Below, in pieces: positions 26,484 through 34,973 of a stretch of 64,000 nt of DNA. Made by a program: the position numbers and the translations under genes. The first letter of the stretch is position 1. The number at the start of each line of letters is the position of its first letter. The notes beneath the pieces were generated by a model. That model was given only the letters and a program-made list of their open reading frames with translations. It did not search any database and was not told where the DNA came from. Source of the DNA: Robiginitalea biformata HTCC2501 (GTDB taxonomy: Bacteria > Bacteroidota > Bacteroidia > Flavobacteriales > Flavobacteriaceae); the NCBI RefSeq assembly GCF_000024125.1, contig NC_013222.1, positions 2,520,501-2,584,500 on the forward strand, in the 5' to 3' direction.

Positions 26484-27553
26484 CACTGGCTTTCCACTTT
26501 TAATTGCCGCATCCCTCCGGAAATCCAGAAAAAAGGAGTTGACGGCCACCGGGACTGCAGTTCCCGGCACGCCCGCCGGCTCCTCGGCCCGGTCTCGCAG
26601 ATCAGGTAAACCGGGTTGCCTGAAGAAAAGTCCGGTGCATCCGATGCTATTCGTTTCATTGGAATATTCCGGGCGCCGTCCAGGTGGTGGCTTTCAAATT
26701 CCCCGGGTTCCCGTACGTCCACCAGGAGATGTGCAGCCCCCTCCTTTCGCAACCGCAGGTATTCGCTCCCGCTAACCGCATCCGGCTTCCCTTCGCAGGA
26801 AAGCTGATAGGTGGCAGACAGGTCGTCGGGGACGGTTCGGTTCGCATCTTTTTGGATGGCTATGTGCAGGGTTTGCTGTTTGCGGGCATCGTAAAGCAGC
26901 AACTTGCCAGCGCATACCCCTTCCTGGCCGCAAATCGCCTTGACCGCCTCGAGAGCCTGCATGGTCCCGATCAGGCCCGGAAGCACCCCAAGGGTTCCGA
27001 GCGTATCGCAATCCGGTATTTCTCCTGCCGGCGGCGGAACCGGGAAAAGGCACCGGTAGGTGGGGCCGCCCCGATAATTGAAAACGCTCACCTGCCCCTC
27101 AAAGCCGTGAAGGGCCCCATATACCCAGGGAATTCCAAGCATCAGGCAGGCGTCATCCACCAAAAACCGGGTTGGCAGGTTGTCCGTGGCATCCACAACC
27201 AGGTCGTAATTCCCAATTAATTCCAGCGCATTGGTGGGATTCAGGAAGGTGTCGCGGATATCCAGTTGGGTATCCGGGTTCTGGGCGCGCAGTACTTTTT
27301 CCAGTTCCCGGACTTTGGCCATTCCCACGCTCGCCGGGCCGTAGGCAGGCTGCCGGTGCAGGTTGCTGGTTTCAACGACATCCCCGTCTACGAGCCCCAG
27401 CCGCCCGATACCCATGGCATTCAGGTAGGTGGCCGCCGGAACCCCCAGCCCGCCGGCACCGATTATCAAAACGGCAGCTTCCGACAGGGCCCGTTGCCCT
27501 TCCGGGCCAAAATCTTCCAGGCGGGTCTGCCTGTCGTACCGGTCGGCGCTCAT
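26483..27553 (-). CDS. MoeB/ThiF-family adenylyltransferase with C-terminal rhodanese domain
   Basis: The 356-residue protein has an E1-like domain (residues 1-245): VLIIGAGGLGVPAATYLNAMG, the ATP-binding loop, and VVDATDNLPTRFLVDDAC. A rhodanese domain follows (270-356) with the active-site loop CETGPRSR. This is the MOCS3 layout: it activates the MoaD C-terminus and passes on sulfur. The zinc-binding CxxC pairs of E. coli MoeB are not intact: the first reads TYRC and the second is absent. It starts at 27553 with an ATGA overlap to mobA; an upstream extension lies inside that gene and was rejected. Confidence 0.92.
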   Translation of the reverse strand: MSADRYDRQTRLEDFGPEGQRALSEAAVLIIGAGGLGVPAATYLNAMGIGRLGLVDGDVVETSNLHRQPAYGPASVGMAKVRELEKVLRAQNPDTQLDIRDTFLNPTNALELIGNYDLVVDATDNLPTRFLVDDACLMLGIPWVYGALHGFEGQVSVFNYRGGPTYRCLFPVPPPAGEIPDCDTLGTLGVLPGLIGTMQALEAVKAICGQEGVCAGKLLLYDARKQQTLHIAIQKDANRTVPDDLSATYQLSCEGKPDAVSGSEYLRLRKEGAAHLLVDVREPGEFESHHLDGARNIPMKRIASDAPDFSSGNPVYLICETGPRSRRACRELQSRWPSTPFFWISGGMRQLKVESQ

Positions 27554-28158
27554 CGTTCCTTGAGTTTTTGCAGGATGGCCTCGCGTTCCCGCGGGTCGTT
27601 CGCATTGGCCAGGACAGTGTCTTCCTCGGCTACCACCAGGCGAATATCCGATTGCAGGAGGAATTTTCTCGGGCAGCTGGAGGTGGCGTTTTTCAAATAA
27701 TCCTTGGCAGCGCGCAGCGCAGAAGGTTCCCAAATAGCAGCCAGGGGTTCAGGGAGTCCGGATGCCTCCGTTGCATAGGCCGTCGCCACTTTATTGGGAT
27801 CCCTGCGACTTACCAGAAATTCCAGGGATTCTCTGTCCATCAACGGGAGGTCGCAGGCCAGCACGAGCCAGGCGGCGTCCGGAAAATCGGCGTGGGCCGA
27901 TAAGATGCCGTTCAAAGGGCCCCGATACCGGTCCTGGTCTGTCAGTGTCCGGTAATTACCCGGTATATCTGCGGCCTGGTCGGAACGCAGGCTCAAAAAG
28001 GCCTTTTCGCAGACTTCCTCCAGGAGGGCATAGGCATACTCCCGCTGGGGCAGTCCGTGATAGTCCATTGCCCCTTTGTCGCGGCCCATGCGGTTGCTTT
28101 TACCGCCAGCGAGTACCAAACCATATAGGGGTGCATTTACTGTCATGTGCATAGTCAT
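27550..28158 (-). CDS. mobA: Molybdenum cofactor guanylyltransferase MobA
   Basis: The 202-residue protein has LVLAGGKSNRMGRDKGAMDY, the GTP-binding signature, DQDRYRGPLNGILSA, and VLACDLPLM, the metal site. MobA attaches GMP to Mo-molybdopterin to form the MGD cofactor used by DMSO-reductase-family enzymes. Several in-frame ATGs (28158, 28152, 28146) are possible starts; 28158 is taken. It overlaps the MoeB-like gene by four bases. With mocA in the same run, both dinucleotide forms of the cofactor seem to be made. Confidence 0.92.
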   Translation of the reverse strand: MTMHMTVNAPLYGLVLAGGKSNRMGRDKGAMDYHGLPQREYAYALLEEVCEKAFLSLRSDQAADIPGNYRTLTDQDRYRGPLNGILSAHADFPDAAWLVLACDLPLMDRESLEFLVSRRDPNKVATAYATEASGLPEPLAAIWEPSALRAAKDYLKNATSSCPRKFLLQSDIRLVVAEEDTVLANANDPREREAILQKLKER

Positions 28159-28259
28159 TTTAATCTGGATCCAAGCCGCCACATGCTAAGTTTCCAATTT
28201 ACCGTCCCGTTCCCAGTTTCCTTTCCCGATACCGGATTTTAGCTACAGACCGGAGGGGG

Positions 28260-29243
28260 TCACCCCCCGATGGACGACATGGAACTCCCGGTTACAGGCC
28301 CGAATTGCTCCTGGGCCTCAAAACCATCCTTTGCCCGTTGCCCGAGGATTTCCTCCAAAAGGGCGCGAATCTGCAGGGAGGTTGCCCCCTGCCGGAGCGG
28401 ATCCCGGATATTGGCTACAGGTTTTCCGTACAAACAGGTTATCAGGTCGCCGGTGGCGGTAATGCGCAACCGGTTGCAACTGCCGCAGAAGGTCCGGCTG
28501 AAGGCCGGAATGATCCCGAAACTACCAGCGTGTCCGGGAATTTGGTAATTGACGGAGGTAGCAGTCATCGGCCCGGGGATCTTTTCGAATTCGGGGTACT
28601 TTTCGCGGATATGCCCGAGGATTTTCCTGTGGTTCCATTCCAGGCCCTTGAAATCGCGGCTGCCCCCGTTAAAAGGCATCTCTTCCAGGAAACGGACCCG
28701 GACCGGGAATTCGCGCTGGAATTCCATCATCGGGTAGATATCCGATTCATTCTGACCCTTGAGGACCACAAAATTAATCCGCACTTCCATCCCGGAATCG
28801 ACGAGTTTCATGATATTGCCATAAACCTTGTCAAATTCGTCCCGGCGGGTGATCCTGGCAAAAGTTTCCGCCTGGATGGCATCCAGGCTGATATTCACGC
28901 TCTGAATGCCCAATTCTTTCATCCGGTCGATATGCGGCCCGATGAGCGTAGCGTTTGAAGTGACTGAAATTTCGCGAACCTCCGGGAGTCCCCCCAGGTG
29001 GGCAAACAAATCCATAACGCCTTTCCGGACAAAGGGTTCTCCCCCTGTAATCCGTATTTTATCGACGCCCAGGCCAGCCAGAATGCTGCACAACCGCTTC
29101 ATTTCCTCTACGGTCATCAGGTCCGACTTTCGCGCAAAATCGATACCGTGTTCCGGCATGCAATAGTTGCACCGCAAGTTGCACCGGTCCGTTACGGCCA
29201 GGCGGACATAATTGATAACCCGGTTGTGGTTGTCTATCAGCAT
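28260..29243 (-). CDS. moaA: GTP 3',8-cyclase MoaA
   Basis: The 327-residue radical-SAM enzyme has CNLRCNYC (Cys 21, 25, 28) for the N-terminal iron-sulfur cluster, RITGGEPFVRKG for SAM binding, and FCGSCNRLR with a later Cys for the second, GTP-binding cluster. It ends in the conserved GG. MoaA makes the first intermediate of molybdopterin from GTP. The partner MoaC is not in the window. It lies nine bases after moaD. Confidence 0.96.
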   Translation of the reverse strand: MLIDNHNRVINYVRLAVTDRCNLRCNYCMPEHGIDFARKSDLMTVEEMKRLCSILAGLGVDKIRITGGEPFVRKGVMDLFAHLGGLPEVREISVTSNATLIGPHIDRMKELGIQSVNISLDAIQAETFARITRRDEFDKVYGNIMKLVDSGMEVRINFVVLKGQNESDIYPMMEFQREFPVRVRFLEEMPFNGGSRDFKGLEWNHRKILGHIREKYPEFEKIPGPMTATSVNYQIPGHAGSFGIIPAFSRTFCGSCNRLRITATGDLITCLYGKPVANIRDPLRQGATSLQIRALLEEILGQRAKDGFEAQEQFGPVTGSSMSSIGG

Positions 29244-29252
29244 GGTTCTATC

Positions 29253-29498
29253 TTACCCCCCGCTTACCGGCGGAATTAATGCAATTTCGTCAAAATTCGT
29301 GATTTTATCCCCATCCCCGGCGTAGGATTTGTTTACGGCCACCGCCAGGGAACTCAGCCCCCCGAGGTCCGGGTACATTTTCTTCAGGTAGGTTTTCAGG
29401 TCGGCCACCGTCTGTAGCCGGCCCGCCTGGTTCATGGGGATGGACAGGGAGCCATTGCCAACGATATCGCGGGTAACTCCAAATAGCAATACGGTCAT
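29253..29498 (-). CDS. moaD: Molybdopterin synthase small subunit MoaD
   Basis: The 81-residue ubiquitin-like protein starts MTVLLFGVTRDIVG and ends ALIPPVSGG. The terminal GG is the residue pair that is adenylated and turned to thiocarboxylate for sulfur transfer. The P-P-V-S-G-G ending is diagnostic. It is the first gene of the cofactor run. MoaE, its large-subunit partner, is not seen. An upstream in-frame extension to 29573 was rejected. Confidence 0.93.
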   Translation of the reverse strand: MTVLLFGVTRDIVGNGSLSIPMNQAGRLQTVADLKTYLKKMYPDLGGLSSLAVAVNKSYAGDGDKITNFDEIALIPPVSGG

Positions 29499-29635
29499 TG
29501 GGGTGTGTATTTGAATTGTCGTCTCGATACTCAAAAGTACCAAAAATTCACCCGATGCCCGGCCGTTTAACAAAATCTTAGATGTGGAATACTAGGATGG
29601 GGATTTATACGTTTTCCATGGAAATCAAGAGAACC

Positions 29636-30733
29636 ATGAAAATGCATATGATCCGCACCTTTTTGTTAATCTTCGGACTTACCGGGATGTTCCTTTCCTG
29701 TGGAAACGCAGACGACGACGTATCCTTTGACCTGAACGGCAACGGCGACCTGGGCCTGGGCAAACCGGTAGACGATTGTCTGGATTTTGGCCCGAACGAA
29801 CTCATCCTGTCCATTCAGGACCAGTATACGACCCTCCCGGGAAAAGTATCCGTATTCTTCCGGGTGTCCGATGAATTCGGCAACCCGGTGGCTGGCCTCA
29901 CGGCCGACCAGTTCACCATCTACGAGCAGGGCCGGAACGACGATTGCTTCAGTACGATATCCTCCTCGGAATCCCAGTCCCGAATCTCCCCGAATTCGCA
30001 GATTTTTCAGAACCACACACTCCTTGTGCTGGACCTGAGCAACAGCGTCCTCAGCGGCAGCCTCACCGAACTGAAGTCTGCCTCCGCGAGTTTTATCGAT
30101 AATGTGATGCCGGCTGTACCTGCCGAATCCTTCCAGATGGCGATCTACTGGTTTGACGGCGAAGATGTCCTGCACGAGCTCAACCCGCTGACCTCGTCAC
30201 GGGAAGAGTTGATTGCGGCCGTGGAGTCTATCGATTCAGATTTCAGCAATGACCCGTCTACCGACCTGTACGGTGCGGTCATCAAAAGTACGGACCTGGC
30301 AACCGACCTGCTCCGGGACAGCGAACAGAACAACACCATCGGGGCGGCGTCCATCGTCCTGTTTACCGACGGCACCGACCAGGCATCCCGCTATTCGGAA
30401 AGCCAGGCGCTTGACAAGGTGGAAAAAGCAAACTCCAACATTTCCTTCTTTACCATTGGCCTGGGGGCCGAAATCGACAGCGAGGTACTGGAGGAAATCG
30501 GGAAGACATTCAGCGTGTTTGCGGGGAACAAGGAAGAACTCGAGGTCACCTTTAACCAACTGTCCCAAAAGGTCTCCGAGCGGGCGAACAGTTTTTACCT
30601 GTTTGAATATTGCAGTCCGAAACGCGACGGCAGCGGGGAGAACAACCTGGCCATCCGCGTTCAGCACGGTGGGCTGCAGGGTGCCGTCCAAACGTCTTTT
30701 GACGCTTCCGGCTTTACCGCTGGTTGCCAGTAA
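29636..30733 (+). CDS. VWA-domain lipoprotein
   Basis: The 365-residue protein has a lipoprotein signal ending GMFLSCGNAD, a region with PGKVSVFFRVSDEFGNPV resembling a beta-sandwich domain, and from about residue 120 a von Willebrand A domain. The MIDAS motif is DLSNS (Asp-x-Ser-x-Ser), with a later conserved IVLFTDGTD. VWA domains bind partners through a divalent metal. It is probably anchored in the outer membrane. The last part (FEYCSPKRDGSGENNLAIRV) has Cys pairs. No partner gene adjoins it; the start could instead be at 29618 or 29648. Confidence 0.85.
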   Translation: MKMHMIRTFLLIFGLTGMFLSCGNADDDVSFDLNGNGDLGLGKPVDDCLDFGPNELILSIQDQYTTLPGKVSVFFRVSDEFGNPVAGLTADQFTIYEQGRNDDCFSTISSSESQSRISPNSQIFQNHTLLVLDLSNSVLSGSLTELKSASASFIDNVMPAVPAESFQMAIYWFDGEDVLHELNPLTSSREELIAAVESIDSDFSNDPSTDLYGAVIKSTDLATDLLRDSEQNNTIGAASIVLFTDGTDQASRYSESQALDKVEKANSNISFFTIGLGAEIDSEVLEEIGKTFSVFAGNKEELEVTFNQLSQKVSERANSFYLFEYCSPKRDGSGENNLAIRVQHGGLQGAVQTSFDASGFTAGCQ

Positions 30734-30756
30734 ACCGCACGCAACTAAAGCATTGG

Positions 30757-30784
30757 AAAGACTCCCCCCGGGAGTCTTTTTTTT
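30757..30784 (+). terminator. Rho-independent terminator of the VWA lipoprotein gene
   Basis: AAAGACTCCC (30757-30766) pairs perfectly with GGGAGTCTTT (30770-30779) over a three-base loop and is followed by more Ts. Confidence 0.9.
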
Positions 30785-30885
30785 GTGATACCAGGTAGGG
30801 TAAATACGGGATCACCTGTTATATAAGTACATAGGCAACCTTCCATCCTGAATCAACGAGACGTATCACTCAAAAATACCCTGTC

Positions 30886-31053
30886 ATGGATGTACTCAAC
30901 CAAATTGTGAAGGAAAGTGCCATCGGCCCGTTTACGGCCTGGCTTAAAAGCCTTGTGATCAGCTTATTTGTCGCAATTGTCGTTACCCTGGTAAGTATGC
31001 TGGTGATCCTGCTGATGCACGGGTCTACCACGGTCATCACCTATGGGTACTAA
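30886..31053 (+). CDS. 55-residue single-pass membrane protein
   Basis: The frame starts MDVLNQIVKESAIGPF, has one strong membrane helix (LVISLFVAIVVTLVSMLVIL) and a short polar tail ending VITYGY. It has its own space between a terminator and the convergent M14 peptidase gene. The amphipathic N-terminus followed by a single helix is typical of small inner-membrane proteins. No family recognised. Confidence 0.6.
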   Translation: MDVLNQIVKESAIGPFTAWLKSLVISLFVAIVVTLVSMLVILLMHGSTTVITYGY

Positions 31054-31075
31054 CCGCCTCTCCCGGAGATAACTT

Positions 31076-32542
31076 TCAACGCAGGATCATACTGTTCTTC
31101 CCCGATCCTTTGCGGCTGTCCGGTTCGTACAGGAAGCCATTGACCACAACGTAGCGGACCGAACCCTCCCGGGTCAGGACAAAGGTGGGATTGTCCCCCA
31201 CATCCCAGCGGGGTTCCGGCAATTCAAAGGATGCACCTACCACTTGTATCGGATACGGGGTGGAAGTGGCCTTTTTAGGCAGGTCCGCCACGCGGACATA
31301 GGTGATCCCCTGCCCGAGCAGCTCCCAGAAATCCAATTTCCCAACAGCTTCCAAATTCGGGAGCACCTGGCTGTATACTTTACCAGCCCCGAGCCGATAG
31401 CCCGACGCGTTCAGAGTTTCATAGCCGTAGTATGTGGACAGGTCCCCCTGGTCGGTAATGCGGCTGCTGTACCAGAAATCCTCATGGTCCGGGGTGTCTA
31501 CCTCAAACCGGTGGATCCCCAGGTCGATTATATAGTCCTTCCCGAGTAGCGGATACGTGACCTGTTCGATTTTCAGGTCGAAGAGTTTCCGGTCGTTTTC
31601 CGGGATTTCCTCGTAGGCTTCCAGGCCAACGTTGCGGTAGCTTCCCGATCCGATGGCGTAGATCGCCGAGAGGATGGAAACGTAATTCAATTTGCGGATT
31701 TCCTGCTTTTCAGGGTCTTCCGGATAGCCACCGGATTCAATGAGGATGGCGCTTGTCCCCCACTTCTGGATGTTGTCCCCGAATGCCCGGGGTTCAAAAT
31801 CGTCGTTGTATTTTCCAACCTGCCCGGGGGCATACCGCTGGATAATCCGGTTCATATATCCAATCACCTGCATGGCGCGGCTGCGAACCTCATTGATTGC
31901 CTTCTCGTAGTTGTAGGCCGGGGCCAGGTAGGAGATGGTGGCCGGTTTCGGGGTGCGCTCGGCATTGTAGTAGGTACTCTGGTCGTGCAGGTTAAAGCCG
32001 AATTCCGCTTCCAGGCTGTCCCGCACCCGTTTAAGGGTTTGGCCTTCCGGGGATTGCAGCCGCAGGGCATCCCGGTTGATGTCGATGCCAAGGGTGTTGC
32101 GTCGCTGGTAGACCTCCGCCCCGTCCGGATTGAGCATCGGCAGGAAGTGCAGCCGGACCGAATCCAGGAGTCGGGATTTCTCGTCGGCAAACTCCGGGGC
32201 TCCCAGGAAGTTCAGGATGTCGAATATGGCCTGGGTGGCCGTGGGTTCGTCCCCGTGCATCTGGGACCACAGGAAAATGTCTGTTTGCCCGTCCCCCAGG
32301 CTAATGAGCCGCAGGGGTCGGCCTTCTATGGAGGTCCCGACGCGGTTGACCTCAAACCCGGGTTTGACGGCCAGCGCGTCGATCAGCGGTTGGATATCCG
32401 CGTGCTTGATTCTTCGTTTTCCCAGGCTCGGTTCCCGGTAGGTTTCATAACTGTCGTAAAACCGTTCCGTAAAGGATTCCGTTTGCCCAGAGACAGGCAA
32501 AACAAACAGGCAAAGCGTTAAAAGCGGTAAGATGTATTTCAT
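31076..32542 (-). CDS. M14-family zinc carboxypeptidase, secreted
   Basis: The 488-residue protein has a signal peptide ending PVSGQ. The zinc site HxxE is HGDE at 96-99 in WSQMHGDEPTATQ, followed by FLPMLNPDGAEVYQRR and GIDINRDA, which bind the substrate carboxylate, and a later NLHDQ with the third ligand. ILIESGGYPED may hold the catalytic Glu. The C-terminal 150 residues form an extra domain. It follows an amidase gene by five bases, so it may trim peptidoglycan-derived peptides, though a general peptide substrate is equally possible. Confidence 0.9.
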   Translation of the reverse strand: MKYILPLLTLCLFVLPVSGQTESFTERFYDSYETYREPSLGKRRIKHADIQPLIDALAVKPGFEVNRVGTSIEGRPLRLISLGDGQTDIFLWSQMHGDEPTATQAIFDILNFLGAPEFADEKSRLLDSVRLHFLPMLNPDGAEVYQRRNTLGIDINRDALRLQSPEGQTLKRVRDSLEAEFGFNLHDQSTYYNAERTPKPATISYLAPAYNYEKAINEVRSRAMQVIGYMNRIIQRYAPGQVGKYNDDFEPRAFGDNIQKWGTSAILIESGGYPEDPEKQEIRKLNYVSILSAIYAIGSGSYRNVGLEAYEEIPENDRKLFDLKIEQVTYPLLGKDYIIDLGIHRFEVDTPDHEDFWYSSRITDQGDLSTYYGYETLNASGYRLGAGKVYSQVLPNLEAVGKLDFWELLGQGITYVRVADLPKKATSTPYPIQVVGASFELPEPRWDVGDNPTFVLTREGSVRYVVVNGFLYEPDSRKGSGKNSMILR

Positions 32543-32547
32543 GGATG

Positions 32548-33225
32548 CTATTTTTCGGGCGCGGGTTTCAGTCCCAGATCCCGGACCGAATTTCGGATTT
32601 TTTTCATGAATTGCCTTCCGGGATCCGTTTTTTCCGTCCGGTACCCGCTGTCTTTTTCCAACCAGAGCGGGTGCCCTTCGAACCGGGTATACTCGTAATG
32701 TCCGATCAGGTATTGGATGTTATGGGTTGCGGCTAATTGGCGTACCAGCCATTCATTGGCCAGGAGTTGCGCTTTTGTGAGCGGGGTCTCCGGAGTGCCC
32801 CCCACATTCTCGATGCCGATCGCACAATGGTTCAGCCCTATCACATGCCGGGCCATCAGTGTATCCGGCATCAATTGCAGGATACTGCCGTCCCGGTCTA
32901 CCAAATAGTGGGCCGAGACGTTCAGGGCGCCCGCCGAGGTGATGTCCCCGCGCGTATCCGGCAGTCGGGGCGGGTAAAATGCATCAAATGACTCCTCCAG
33001 AGTGGGGATGGCCGTCCAGTGGAGTACGATCATCCGGGGTTCAATACGGGCATCCTCCTGCTCCATCCCATACCGGTCCCTGAGGTAGGCACCGGTCAAT
33101 TCCAGTCGCTCCCGGTCAAAACGTATCGGGCGGTCCGACAATAAGGGGCGGTACGTACTGCAGGCCGTTGCAACCAACAGGATCACCAAAATTACAGCTG
33201 GGAAGGCATAGTTTTTCAATGGCAT
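32548..33225 (-). CDS. N-acetylmuramoyl-L-alanine amidase (amidase_2), lipoprotein
   Basis: The 225-residue protein has a lipoprotein signal ending ATACSTY. The amidase_2 core shows the zinc ligand His in MIVLHWTA, LNVSAHYLVDRDGSILQLM, ARHVIGLNHCAIGIENVGG and a late TDPGRQF. These enzymes cut the bond between the sugar and stem peptide of peptidoglycan, also in recycling (AmpD family). Anchoring in the envelope suggests work on the wall itself. It starts one base after the stop of the 3D-domain gene. Confidence 0.92.
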   Translation of the reverse strand: MPLKNYAFPAVILVILLVATACSTYRPLLSDRPIRFDRERLELTGAYLRDRYGMEQEDARIEPRMIVLHWTAIPTLEESFDAFYPPRLPDTRGDITSAGALNVSAHYLVDRDGSILQLMPDTLMARHVIGLNHCAIGIENVGGTPETPLTKAQLLANEWLVRQLAATHNIQYLIGHYEYTRFEGHPLWLEKDSGYRTEKTDPGRQFMKKIRNSVRDLGLKPAPEK

Positions 33226-33226
33226 A

Positions 33227-33652
33227 TTATTCTGTATTTACCTCTTTCCGGAGATTTTCGCGAGCGGGCACCCGGTAACGGATAACGCGTTTTTTACGGC
33301 CCCATTCCCGCGCGCCTTTCACATCCTCGCCCATATACAGGTCGATGTGCCGTTTAAAGCGACGGTTCATCTTATCCTTGACCAGGAAGGTCCCGGGAAG
33401 CCCCTGGATTTTAACTTCCGTGTTATGGTCAAGGCCCAGGGCAATAAGGTCCCGGGAAACTGCAATGCATTGCATCCCGGGCCGGAGCGTATCACCCCAT
33501 GCGGTCAGGGAAGGGTTTCCGGAAGTTTGCCAGGGCACCGAATTATAAGCCGTCACCGTCACCTCGAGTTCCTTCCAGGCATATTCCGGCCCGGAACAGG
33601 ATATCAGGAAAAAGAGCAGGAATATCAGGCTGGCAGGTGGGTTATGTCTCAT
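33227..33652 (-). CDS. 3D-domain lipoprotein (MltA-C-terminal-like)
   Basis: The 141-residue protein from 33652 starts MRHNPPASLIFLLFFLISC, a lipoprotein signal. The mature part is a 3D domain: VTVTAYNS, AVSRDLIALG, then VKDKMNRRF and HIDLYMG, with the three conserved Asp of the name. In MltA this fold helps cut glycan strands by lytic transglycosylation; free 3D proteins are thought to act on peptidoglycan too. With the amidase and M14 peptidase it forms a three-gene operon. The upstream extension to 33790 was rejected. Confidence 0.88.
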   Translation of the reverse strand: MRHNPPASLIFLLFFLISCSGPEYAWKELEVTVTAYNSVPWQTSGNPSLTAWGDTLRPGMQCIAVSRDLIALGLDHNTEVKIQGLPGTFLVKDKMNRRFKRHIDLYMGEDVKGAREWGRKKRVIRYRVPARENLRKEVNTE

Positions 33653-33943
33653 GGCCCAAACACGCATCTTGGAAATTAAAGATACGCTATCCCTGCGAAA
33701 CCTTCCGGGGAATGCGGCCAGCCCCTGGTCTCCCGACAAAATGATGGGGTATAAGGACCTGAAGGGACGCATGGAACACGTGCCGTTCACCGAAGAAATC
33801 CCCCCTTATATATCCTACACCACAACCTGCGGCCGTTTCACAACAAAATATTTGCCCTGCGGAATGCCCGGCGTATGTTTACACTGTTCAAATGAAATAA
33901 ACGGAGTTAATTTTTTTCATTTTCATATAGTGTTCTCGTAAAA

Positions 33944-33974
33944 GGGTCCTGGTTAAACAACCAGGGCTCTTTTT
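33944..33974 (-). terminator. Terminator after menB
   Basis: An 11-bp stem (33944-33954 with 33959-33969, two G-U pairs, loop AACA-type) lies just past the menB stop and is followed on the minus strand by a short T run. A T tract on the + side would also allow termination in the other direction. Confidence 0.65.
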
Positions 33975-33998
33975 AGTTTCAGGCCATTCGCACCGACT

Positions 33999-34841
33999 TT
34001 ACGGAATCCACTGGTCCTTCCCGAAATCGGGTTTCCGCTTCTCCAGGAATGCATCCCGCCCCTCTTTGGCTTCGTCCGTCATATAGGCCAGCCGGGTGGC
34101 TTCTCCCGCAAAAACCTGTTGGCCAACCATACCGTCATCCGTGAGGTTCATGGCAAATTTCAGCATCTTGATCGAGGTCGGCGACTTGGCCAGTATCTCA
34201 CGGGCCCACTGGTAGGCGGTCTGTTCCAGTTCGTCATGGGGTACCACGGCATTGACCATTCCCATTTCGTAGGCTTCCTGTGCCCGGTAATCCCTGCCCA
34301 GGAAAAAGATCTCCCGCGCCCGCTTCTGCCCGACCATCTTGGCGAGGTAGGCCGAGCCATACCCCCCGTCAAAACTGGTGACGTCCGCATCAGTCTGTTT
34401 AAAAATTGCGTGTTCCGCGCTGGCCAGCGTCAGGTCGCAAACCACATGCAGGCTGTGTCCCCCTCCTACTGCCCATCCGGGCACCACGGCAATGACTACC
34501 TTGGGCATAAAACGGATCAGGCGTTGCACCTCCAGGATGTTCAGGCGGTGGTAGCCGTCCTCGCCCACATAACCCTGATGCCCCCGGGCCCGCTGGTCGC
34601 CCCCGCTGCAAAAGGCGTACACCCCGTCTTTTGGGGAAGGCCCCTCGGCAGAAAGCAATACCACCCCGATCGAACGGTCTTCCATGGCGTCGTAAAACGC
34701 CCGGTACAGTTCGCTGGTGGTTTTCGGGCGAAAGGCATTGCGCACCTCGGGACGGTTGAAGGCAATCCGCGCAACCCCGTCGCATTTGCGATAGGTAATA
34801 TCCTCAAATTCTCCTGCTGGTTTCCAATCGGGTGATTCCAT
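33999..34841 (-). CDS. menB: 1,4-dihydroxy-2-naphthoyl-CoA synthase MenB
   Basis: The 280-residue crotonase-fold enzyme has FNRPEVRNAFRPKT, FCSGGDQRARG (the oxyanion-hole region), GWAVGGGHSLHVVCDLT, and FDGGYGSAYLAKMVG, which carries the Ser/Asp residues specific to MenB rather than other enoyl-CoA hydratases. The C-terminus DFGKDQWIP is also MenB-like. It closes the second ring of menaquinone. No other men gene is in the window, so the pathway is dispersed or lies outside. Confidence 0.96.
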   Translation of the reverse strand: MESPDWKPAGEFEDITYRKCDGVARIAFNRPEVRNAFRPKTTSELYRAFYDAMEDRSIGVVLLSAEGPSPKDGVYAFCSGGDQRARGHQGYVGEDGYHRLNILEVQRLIRFMPKVVIAVVPGWAVGGGHSLHVVCDLTLASAEHAIFKQTDADVTSFDGGYGSAYLAKMVGQKRAREIFFLGRDYRAQEAYEMGMVNAVVPHDELEQTAYQWAREILAKSPTSIKMLKFAMNLTDDGMVGQQVFAGEATRLAYMTDEAKEGRDAFLEKRKPDFGKDQWIP

Positions 34842-34973
34842 GTTTTGGCATTATAGGATTAGTGGTTATTCGTCCCGTAAAGATACGCCCTGATGGTGAA
34901 AATACACTGGAGGGCCGCGAAAGGGCCGGAAGGGTTCAACAGGGCCCTTTCCGGCTGGCCGCCCGCCCCTCAA

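Noticed and set aside
28244..28270. GC-rich hairpin at the moaA 3' end
   Set aside because: It is made of the conserved Gly-Gly codons and neighbouring bases, with no T run.
33651..33941. 96-codon + strand frame whose stop lies just before the terminator at 33944
   Set aside because: Its first part is antisense to the 3D-domain gene, the composition is irregular, and the terminator is explained by menB on the other strand.
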